Assembly: GCA_030705945.1 (NCBI GenBank)
Contig: JAUZPS010000012.1
Span: 1-24,851, forward strand
DNA: 24,851 nucleotides
Origin: Bacillota bacterium
GTDB lineage: Bacteria; Bacillota; Clostridia; Acetivibrionales; DSM-2933
Reading direction: 5' to 3'
The notes under the pieces were generated by a model, which did not search any database, was not told the DNA's origin, and saw nothing but the letters and a program-made list of their open reading frames with translations. The position numbers were made by a program, and so were the translations under genes. Of the stretch, positions 8,688-15,729 are shown in pieces (the stretch's first letter is position 1; every line of letters starts with the position of its first letter).

Positions 8688-9674
8688 TTGAGGATTTTAA
8701 GAGGAGCTCTTATAATATCAGTAACTGTTCTGTTTGTGTTATCAGCATTACTATGCTATAAATATCTTGCTCAAAAAGACATGAAGCAATCAGGAAGGAT
8801 CGTAGTAGTTTTAAAGGATTACAAGAATCCATCTGAGTTCTGGAAAGTTGTAAAAGCTGGTATTGATACTGCAGCTAAAGAGTACAATGTAAAGGTCGAA
8901 TATACTGGAGCTGATTCTGAAAGCAATATCGAAGGTCAGATTAAAATTCTTAATGAAGTATGTGAAAGTAAGCCTGAGGCAATTATATTAGCTGCTTCTG
9001 ATTATTGCTTGCTTGTACCGATGCTTGAAAGAATAGATAAGGCAGGAATAAGGGTAATTAATATTGACTCACGTGTAAATAGCAATATACCAAAATGCTT
9101 TATATCTACCGATAATCTTGATGCAGGCAGAAAAGCTGGTAAAAAGCTTTCTGATATTGTAGATATGAATTCAAAATTAGCAATTATCAGTTATGTCAAG
9201 GGATCTACAACAGCAATTGAGAGAGAACATGGCGTATTAGAATATTTGAATAGATATAGACAAGGAAAAGTAGTAGGAACATTTTTTTGTGATAATAACC
9301 AATCAATGGCATATAAAATAGTGATGAACTTGATGTCAGAACATCCAGATATAGGCGGAATAGCTTGTCTGAATGAAAATTCCACTGTAGGAGCAACAAA
9401 GGCGCTTACGGATTTAGGTCTTGGAGGAAAGGTTAAGTTGGTTGGATTTGATTCTTCTTTTGATGAGATAAAGTATTTAGAGAAAGGACTTATACAAGCT
9501 ACAGTAGTACAAAAACCCTTTAATATGGGCTATTTGGGATTAAAAACAGCGGTGCAATCACGAAATGGTAATAATGTTGTAAAGAGAATTGATACTGGCT
9601 CTGTCTTAGTTACAAAGGATACTATGCATACAGAAGAAAACCAGAAACTTCTTTTTCCATTTGTAGAGAAATAA
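8688..9674 (+). CDS. Membrane-anchored sugar-binding protein (periplasmic-binding-protein-like, XylFII-like)
   Basis: The start is TTG 8688, chosen because AGGAGGG (8674-8680, overlapping the kinase stop) lies seven bases upstream and no ATG fits. The protein has 328 residues. Residues about 6-26 are one hydrophobic helix with no good lipobox, so it is probably an uncleaved anchor. The rest is a type I periplasmic-binding fold of the RbsB/XylF kind (IVVVLKDYKNPSEFWKVV, PEAIILAASDYCLLVPMLER, VINIDSRV, VKLVGFDSS, ATVVQKPFNMGYLGLKTA). No ABC transporter genes adjoin it. In C. beijerinckii, XylFII binds D-xylose and activates a LytS kinase with a YesN regulator; the same three-gene arrangement here suggests a co-sensor rather than a transporter subunit. 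The ligand is unknown. Confidence 0.88.
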   Translation: MRILRGALIISVTVLFVLSALLCYKYLAQKDMKQSGRIVVVLKDYKNPSEFWKVVKAGIDTAAKEYNVKVEYTGADSESNIEGQIKILNEVCESKPEAIILAASDYCLLVPMLERIDKAGIRVINIDSRVNSNIPKCFISTDNLDAGRKAGKKLSDIVDMNSKLAIISYVKGSTTAIEREHGVLEYLNRYRQGKVVGTFFCDNNQSMAYKIVMNLMSEHPDIGGIACLNENSTVGATKALTDLGLGGKVKLVGFDSSFDEIKYLEKGLIQATVVQKPFNMGYLGLKTAVQSRNGNNVVKRIDTGSVLVTKDTMHTEENQKLLFPFVEK

Positions 9675-9694
9675 CAGATTATAAATATATAATA

Positions 9695-9826
9695 TATAAA
9701 ATAACAAACGATTTAGATAAGATTTTCTATTAATTTATTCTCCATAAAATAATACGATTAAATAAAGAAGTCAAATGTGATCTTTATTTTAATTTATTAT
9801 GGAGAATTTTTTATTTGTACAATATA
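9695..9826 (+). promoter_or_regulatory. Conserved upstream element, type II, copy 1 (before GH43), with long hairpin
   Basis: Bases 9695-9764 match 15364-15433 at about 60 of 70 positions, with weaker similarity continuing to about 9826. TCCATA (9741-9746) and TATGGA (9798-9803) are separated by exactly 51 bases in both copies. In this copy the stem is longer: TTCTCCATAA (9738-9747) with TTATGGAGAA (9797-9806), plus an inner stem 9757-9768 with 9781-9793. Six Ts (9807-9812) follow, so it may also terminate the sensor operon. A shared promoter/operator with a structured leader is the other reading. Confidence 0.5.
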
Positions 9827-9963
9827 CGGAAAGATTGAAATAATAACAATTTGAATTATAACCAATTTGAATTTTATTAAGAACAAAGAAATATGAAGGG
9901 GGTAATAAAATTTCAAATAAAATGATAGACATAAAAAAGTAAATTTTAATGGGGGATAAAAAA

Positions 9964-11562
9964 ATGAGAAAAAAGTTACCAATAGTTTTTTCTATAATGT
10001 TGATTTTACTTTTTGATATTTCGACAAATTTTGCCGATAACCCAATTGTACAAACTGTTTATACTGCTGACCCTGCCCCAATGGTTTATAACGGAACCGT
10101 ATATGCATATGTTGGACACGATGAAAATGATGCTCCTACAAACGGTTATAAAATGAAGGAATGGAGATGCTATTCTTCAAAAGACATGTCAAACTGGACA
10201 GATTATGGAGCGGTTCTTACAACAAGTACATTTAAATGGTCTGGTGGTGATGCTAACGCTGCCCAGTGTATTTATAGGAATGGAAAATTTTATTGGTATG
10301 TCAGCACTCATGACAATACACATCCTGGAGTTGCCATAGGAGTTGCTGTTTCAACCAGTCCAACAGGTCCGTTTACAGACGCTATTGGTCATGCGCTTAT
10401 TACCAATGATATGACAACATATGCAACCCATTCATGGGACGATCTTGATCCAACTGTATTCATAGATGATGATGGACAAGCGTATTTGTACTGGGGCAAC
10501 AACGCTTGCTACTATGTGAAGCTTAACAGCGATATGATTTCGTTGGAAGGTTCTATAAATGCAATTCCCTTAACTAGTGCCGCATTTGGACCAGATTATG
10601 AAGAAGCTCCTTGGGTTTATAAACGCAATGGATTGTACTATATGATATATGCATCCCGTTTTCCAGAATGTATTGCTTATAGTACAAGCTCCAGCCCTAC
10701 CGGGCCATGGAACTATAAGGGTGTAATAATGACTACTCAAGGCGGCAGTAATACAAATCATCCAGGAATTATTGACTTTAATGGAAACTCATACTTCTTT
10801 TATCACAATGATTCTTTACCTGGAGGGACAAGTTATAAGCGTTGTGTGTGTGTAGAACAATTCAAGTATAATGCAGATGGCTCTATACCTTCTTTTAATA
10901 TGACGAAAACAGGGCCTGTCCAGATTGGCAATCTGAACCCATATGTGACTAATGAAGCTGAAACTATTTGCTTCGAATCAGGCATTCAAACTGAAAAATG
11001 TAGTGAGGGTGGATTGGACATATGCGGAATCGAAAATGGAGATTATGTTAAGGTAAAAGGTGTTAATTTTGGTACAGGCGCGGTATCCTTTGATGCAAGA
11101 GTAGCCTCAGCAGGTAGTGGTGGAAATATTGAAATTCGTCTCGATAGCGCTACGGGTATGCTGGTTGGGACATGTGCTGTTTCGGGTACGGGCGGTAGTC
11201 AGACATGGGTAACTAAATCCTGTAAAGTCAACGGCGCTATAGGTATACATGATCTATACCTGAAATTTACGGGTAGCAATGGAAGTTTATTTAATTTTAA
11301 CTGGTGGAAGTTCAGTTCAGTTTCTTCAACACCAACACTTTCGCCTACTCCAACATATACTCCTACGCCTCACTCTGTTAACTCTATAGACGTGAACCAC
11401 GATGGTGTTATAAATATGGCTGATGTAATTCTGTTGGCAAAAGTATTTAATTCAGTTCGTGGGGATTCAAAATATAAAGAAGAATATGACTTGAATATGG
11501 ATGGATCTATAAATATATCAGATATTATTGTGATTGCAATTAAATTCAACACTATCATATGA
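9964..11562 (+). CDS. Secreted cellulosomal GH43-CBM6-dockerin enzyme (arabinofuranosidase/xylosidase)
   Basis: ATG 9964 is chosen because GGGGG (9951-9955) lies eight bases before it; the in-frame ATG at 9949 would overlap that ribosome site. The protein has 532 residues. A signal peptide covers about 1-25. The five-bladed GH43 domain spans about 28-320: base D36 in TADPAP, pKa-modulating D162 in DLDPTVF, and acid E214 in YEEAPWVYK. A CBM6 (about 329-450) resembles the one at the left edge of the window, a Thr/Pro linker follows, and a dockerin (about 475-532) ends the protein. The dockerin's second loop has NIS where its neighbours have NMA/NMS. The enzyme should remove arabinose or xylose from (arabino)xylan at the cell surface. 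The exact GH43 subfamily cannot be fixed by eye. Confidence 0.92.
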   Translation: MRKKLPIVFSIMLILLFDISTNFADNPIVQTVYTADPAPMVYNGTVYAYVGHDENDAPTNGYKMKEWRCYSSKDMSNWTDYGAVLTTSTFKWSGGDANAAQCIYRNGKFYWYVSTHDNTHPGVAIGVAVSTSPTGPFTDAIGHALITNDMTTYATHSWDDLDPTVFIDDDGQAYLYWGNNACYYVKLNSDMISLEGSINAIPLTSAAFGPDYEEAPWVYKRNGLYYMIYASRFPECIAYSTSSSPTGPWNYKGVIMTTQGGSNTNHPGIIDFNGNSYFFYHNDSLPGGTSYKRCVCVEQFKYNADGSIPSFNMTKTGPVQIGNLNPYVTNEAETICFESGIQTEKCSEGGLDICGIENGDYVKVKGVNFGTGAVSFDARVASAGSGGNIEIRLDSATGMLVGTCAVSGTGGSQTWVTKSCKVNGAIGIHDLYLKFTGSNGSLFNFNWWKFSSVSSTPTLSPTPTYTPTPHSVNSIDVNHDGVINMADVILLAKVFNSVRGDSKYKEEYDLNMDGSINISDIIVIAIKFNTII

Positions 11563-11673
11563 TTTTTATTTACTGTTCAGACGAGTTTTTTATTTTTAGA
11601 ATAACCTTTCTGAGGAAATTCTAGCTATTTAATAAAAGGCACTTATTATTTTATATCTATGGGAGGTAAAACT

Positions 11674-13713
11674 ATGAAAAGAACAATTTCAGTTTTAATG
11701 GTTTCTGTGCTGGCGCTTTCATTAATTCTCCAACCACCTATGACTTCAAGCGCTGCAACAACTTATCAGGCTACTTGGGCATCGGTAGATACTCATACTG
11801 CGTCTCCAGAATGGTTTCAGGATGCAAAGTTCGGGATATATTACCATTGGGGAGTGTTCAGTGTACCGGCTTGCGGCAATGAATGGTACCCCAGAAATAT
11901 GTATAACAAAGGTAGTTACGAATATAACAACAATGTATCAAAATATGGAGACCCCTTATCAACCTGGCCATATCAAAACTTTATTAATGGGGCTTATAGC
12001 AAAAGCGGACAATGGACTCAATTTGCTCCTAAATTAGTTTCAGCAGGGGGAAAATTTGATCCGGATGCATGGGCTCAGCTCTTTTTAGATGCCGGCGCAA
12101 AGTTTGCCGGGCCGGTGGCTGAACACCACGACGGATATTCTATGTGGGACAGTAAGGTCAATGAGTGGAATTCGGTAGCAAAGGGCCCTAAGCTGGATTT
12201 GGTTTCTCTGTTTGAGAAAGCCATCCGTAAAAAAGGTTTAAAGTTTATGGTCTCATCGCACCATGCTTATAATTTTGATGGATATTATCAATATGTTCCT
12301 GCTCAAACAGACGCAAGCCTGAAGAAACTCTTTGGACAGATGGGTAAGACTGCTGAGGAGCAGTACTGGTTTGATAAGCTTAAAGAACTTGTTGATCAAT
12401 ATCAACCTGATATGATCTGGCAGGATTCTCATCTAAGCAGTATAACCGAAGCCCAGCGTTTAAAATTTCTTTCTTACTACTATAACAAAGCAAATGAGTG
12501 GGGTAAGGAAGTTGTAGCAACTTATAAGGATGGCTTCAATAACAAAGGCGAAGTGCTGGATTATGAACGCGGGGGACCTGCAGGTCTTTCAAATCCATAC
12601 TGGCTGACCGACGACAGTGTTAGCAGTTCAAGTTGGTGTTACACCAATGGGATCGGCTATTATTCAACTAAAGCTATACTTCATTCTTTAATTGATAGGG
12701 TTAGTAAGAATGGGAATTTACTACTGAATATAGCTCCTATGGCTGATGGAACCATTCCTCAAGGCCAAAAGGATATTTTAATAGGCATGGGTAACTGGCT
12801 TAAAAAGTATGGCGAAGCTATTTACTCTACTCGAGCTTGGAATGTATATGGGGAAGGTCCTACAAAATTGGGTGGCGGTTCATTCCAGCAGCCTAAAGAA
12901 TGCACAGCTCAGGATATCCGCTTTACCAGAAACAAGGCTAACAATGCGATATACGCTATTGGAATGGGTTGGCCTACTAACAACCAGATGGTGATTACTA
13001 CAATGAAATCGGGTTCTTTTGACGCTTCTAAAATTTCTGGAATCACTTTTGTAAATGGAGGAGGTAACTGCAGTTGGACTCAGGACAGCACGGGTTTAAA
13101 AATTAACTTGCCTTCAAACTTGGCTGATAATATGGGTTATGCGGTAAAAATATCATTAGGCGGCTCTGGGTTAAACGGCGCAACATTTTACCCAGATGTA
13201 GATTATGCTGGAAGCGCTGTCACATTGACTCCGGGTAGTTATACAACTGCGCAACTTTCGGCAGCTGGCATACCAAACAATTCAGTTTCATCAATCAGAG
13301 TGCCTAGCGGGATGCAAGTTGAAGTTTATGACGGTGACAACTTTAGTGGTACCAAATGGATATTTAATGCTGATAATACTAATTTTGTTTCTGCAGGATG
13401 TAATGATTTAATGTCCTCCGTTAAAATAATAAGTAATGGTCCAACATCTACTCCAACCAAAACATCTACTCCTACCAGAACAGCGACTCCAACCCCGACA
13501 GCTACTTTTACTCCGACGCCTACACCTATAATCAGCATTGATATAAATCATGACGGAGCAATAAATATGGCGGATGTAATTATACTGGCTCGTACGTTTA
13601 ATTCATATAAGGGAAATTCAGGATTTGTTGATGCATATGATTTGAATAGAGATGGAGCTATAAATATGGCTGATGTTATAATGATAGCATCCAAATTCAA
13701 CACTGTTGTATAA
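11674..13713 (+). CDS. GH29 alpha-L-fucosidase-beta/gamma-crystallin-dockerin (paralogue a)
   Basis: ATG 11674 follows GGGAGG (11661-11666) by seven bases; the ATG at 11659 lies before that site. The protein has 679 residues. A signal peptide covers about 1-28. The GH29 domain (about 30-500) shows the family lead-in PEWFQDAKFGIYYHWGVFS, the active-site EHHDG and nucleophile D251 in MIWQDSHL; ERGG is a candidate region for the acid/base. A beta/gamma-crystallin domain follows (about 505-583) with two calcium motifs of the [ND][ND]xx[ST]S type: NNSVSS (535-540) and NDLMSS (577-582). A Thr/Pro linker and a dockerin end the protein. It should release alpha-L-fucose from cell-wall polysaccharide or glycans. 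Two further paralogues lie at 18922 and 21925. Confidence 0.92.
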   Translation: MKRTISVLMVSVLALSLILQPPMTSSAATTYQATWASVDTHTASPEWFQDAKFGIYYHWGVFSVPACGNEWYPRNMYNKGSYEYNNNVSKYGDPLSTWPYQNFINGAYSKSGQWTQFAPKLVSAGGKFDPDAWAQLFLDAGAKFAGPVAEHHDGYSMWDSKVNEWNSVAKGPKLDLVSLFEKAIRKKGLKFMVSSHHAYNFDGYYQYVPAQTDASLKKLFGQMGKTAEEQYWFDKLKELVDQYQPDMIWQDSHLSSITEAQRLKFLSYYYNKANEWGKEVVATYKDGFNNKGEVLDYERGGPAGLSNPYWLTDDSVSSSSWCYTNGIGYYSTKAILHSLIDRVSKNGNLLLNIAPMADGTIPQGQKDILIGMGNWLKKYGEAIYSTRAWNVYGEGPTKLGGGSFQQPKECTAQDIRFTRNKANNAIYAIGMGWPTNNQMVITTMKSGSFDASKISGITFVNGGGNCSWTQDSTGLKINLPSNLADNMGYAVKISLGGSGLNGATFYPDVDYAGSAVTLTPGSYTTAQLSAAGIPNNSVSSIRVPSGMQVEVYDGDNFSGTKWIFNADNTNFVSAGCNDLMSSVKIISNGPTSTPTKTSTPTRTATPTPTATFTPTPTPIISIDINHDGAINMADVIILARTFNSYKGNSGFVDAYDLNRDGAINMADVIMIASKFNTVV

Positions 13714-13743
13714 AAGTCACAATTCAAGTAATTAAAGATTATA

Positions 13744-13790
13744 TGAAGATCAAGGTATTTACTGGAGGTAAATACCTTGATCTTCAATTT
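13744..13790 (+). terminator. Long perfect hairpin after GH29a, probable terminator
   Basis: Bases 13744-13762 pair with 13768-13786 over 19 uninterrupted base pairs around the loop TGGAG. ATTTTAAT follows, a weak U-tract. The perfect arms are longer than most terminators need, so RNA end protection is also possible. Confidence 0.65.
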
Positions 13791-13877
13791 TAATATAACT
13801 ATTGTGTAAACTAAAATGATTAAAGTTGGGTGATATCAAAATTCAAAACTAGTTATATAAAATATCAGGAGGTAAAC

Positions 13878-15281
13878 ATGAGCGTTATGGCGAGTAAACC
13901 AATGATCAGTATAGCTGCGTCTTTACCAGAAGACATAAATGGCGATGGAACTGTAAATATGTCTGATGTAATATTAATAGCTTCACACTTCAATACTATG
14001 GCGGGAAATGCTAATTACGATATAAAATGTGACGTTAACAGGGATAACGCAGTAAATATGAGTGATGTTATACTGATCGCTGCCAAATTCAATATAGTAT
14101 ATACACCTTATCCTACTTCCACGCCGACAATGAAGCTTTCTCCTACCCCTACCCAAACTGCAAAACCATCTCCTACTGCTTACTCCAACAGTTAAACCAA
14201 CTGCTACACCTATTCCATCAGGTTATTCAGCATATGTCATGGGATATTTCGTTGAGTCCCCAAACGGTTCATACAACAATTACGGGCTGCACCTTGCTGT
14301 TAGTACCGATGGTCTTAATTGGATTCCGTTGAACCAAAAGGACAGTATGCTATTATATGGTCAGGAAATACAGACCGTAACCGTATTTATGTAAGTTATA
14401 CCAGTGACTTTGTAAATGTGACAAGTCCGCAGGTATTCTTTGATCCAGGTTTTAGTGTTATTGACGGACATATGGAAGTTGGGGTAAATGGGTATAACTA
14501 TTTGTATTATAAAAATGAGAAGGATTTTAAATTGTATGGAACAAAATCCGCTACCTTAAGCCCTGGCAGCTTCAATTCAAATACTTACACAACTGGATAC
14601 GGCGCTCCATTTACTGGCAGTCATACTGAAGCTGCAATTGTGATTAAGAGCATTACTTCAAATACATGGTGGTTATGGGGTGACAGCTATAACCCCGTCA
14701 ACGCAGTTTTTTATGCATGGCAGTCAAATGATATAACCACCAATTCATGGAAAGCGCTCGATAAGAAGTTATACAACGCTCCATTAAATGCCAAGCATGC
14801 TACAATAGTACCCATAACAGGCACAGAGTACAATAGCCTAATTTCAAAATGTGGCGCTCCTGCATGGAACCGCCTAAAAGCCTACAACTTACCTGAAAAA
14901 TATGTAAGACATAGTAATTCAGATTGTCTGATAGCTTCTGCCCCATTCGATCCTACTGCCGATATGCAGTGGAAGATTGTCCAAGGACTTGCAGACCCCA
15001 ATGGGGTATCCTTTGAATCAGTCAATTCACCTGGAAGTTATTTGAGACATTCGAATTATATTTTATACCTGCAGAAAGACGATGGATCAACATCATTCGA
15101 TCAGGATGCAACCTTCTATAAAAAAACTGGATTTTCCGATTCCACATGGACATCTTTCAGTTCATATAACTTTCCGGATAGATATATAAGGAGTATAAAC
15201 TCCAAACTCCAGATTGATCCTATCACAAGTAGTTCCACAGATATTGATAAGCAGAGCGCTACGTTTTTAATTTGTTATTAA
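13878..15281 (+). pseudogene. Broken dockerin-GH43-CBM42 arabinofuranosidase gene
   Basis: AGGAGGT (13867-13873) precedes ATG 13878. The first frame encodes a short, poorly hydrophobic leader (MSVMASKPMISIAAS), then an N-terminal dockerin (DINGDGTVNMSD, DVNRDNAVNMSD) and a Thr/Pro linker, and stops at 14193-14195. One extra T at 14180-14181 would explain the shift, since the +1 frame continues the linker and enters a GH43 start (AYVMGYFVESPNG, LAVSTDGLNWIPLN). At about 14320-14335 the reading must return to the first frame (DSVEPKGQYAIIWSGNTDRN), with loss of the segment that holds the RDPF motif in related enzymes. The rest of the GH43 and a C-terminal AbfB/CBM42 domain (NLPEKYVRHSNS, GSYLRHSNYILYLQ, NFPDRYIRS) run intact to 15281. 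Both the frame breaks and the loss of catalytic sequence indicate an inactive gene. Confidence 0.82.
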
Positions 15282-15310
15282 AAACTTTGTAAACTATTCC
15301 CTCTTAATTT

Positions 15311-15340
15311 TTCCCCCTCTTTTGGAGGGGGAAGTTTTTT
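15311..15340 (+). terminator. Strong rho-independent terminator after the GH43-CBM42 pseudogene
   Basis: TTCCCCCTC (15311-15319) pairs with GAGGGGGAA (15325-15333) around the loop TTTTG and is followed by G and six Ts (15335-15340). This is a textbook GC-rich stem with a U-tract. Confidence 0.92.
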
Positions 15341-15363
15341 ATATTGATTGGATTTAATTATTG

Positions 15364-15497
15364 TATAAAATATCAAACAATTTAAATAAGTTATTCTATT
15401 AATTAATTGTCCATAAAATAATAAGATTAAGTCATATAGAAACTAACAAAAAGAGAAAACCAATACTATGGATGTTAATTCACTATTTGAAATTATA
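15364..15497 (+). promoter_or_regulatory. Conserved upstream element, type II, copy 2
   Basis: This is the second copy of the element at 9695-9826. About 60 of the first 70 bases are identical, and TCCATA (15410-15415) and TATGGA (15467-15472) have the same 51-base spacing. Here the stem is extended by AATTAA (15401-15406) with TTAATT (15475-15480), different bases from copy 1. No T-run follows, so in this copy it is not a terminator. It lies before the relic gene start at about 15540 and probably now drives the GH2 gene. Confidence 0.5.
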
Positions 15498-15526
15498 TTT
15501 TTGTAATAATTTTATTTTGCGGATTT

Positions 15527-15700
15527 GGGGAGGAGTATATATTTAAGACAATAAAAATATCAGTATATTATCGGTATGCTTAGCGGGGATGCCTATAATG
15601 CTTATCTTTCCGCCGCTTTCTAAAGTTTCAGCAGCAAACACTATTGTCCTCAATGCCAGTCACAAATTTCTCGAAGCTGGGAATGAGTTAAAAAAGGTTA
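15527..15700 (+). pseudogene. Relic of the 5' end of a secreted-protein gene
   Basis: A very strong ribosome site GGGGAGGAG (15527-15535) has no start codon at the right distance. From 15562 one frame reads as the core and end of a signal peptide (ISILSVCLAGMPIMLIF, then KVSAANT with an Ala-x-Ala-like cleavage site) followed by about 15 residues of a mature protein (IVLNASHKFLEAGNE). It then runs without a stop into the leader of the GH2 gene. A stop (TAA 15544-15546) lies just before it in this frame. I read it as the remains of another secreted enzyme gene lost by deletion. An unusually long N-terminal extension of the GH2 gene is the less likely alternative. Confidence 0.5.
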
Positions 15701-15729
15701 TTTATTTTATTATAAGGGGGTTTTTCATT

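Noticed and set aside
9695..9764. Type II element as another copy of the type I hairpin
   Set aside because: Only a short AAAATAACAAA-like stretch is shared. The CAGA/GATA loop and the nested stems of type I cannot be drawn in either type II copy.
14180..14200. Programmed ribosomal frameshift in the dockerin-GH43-CBM42 gene
   Set aside because: There is no slippery heptamer or downstream pseudoknot, and a second frame break plus loss of conserved GH43 sequence further on fit gene decay.
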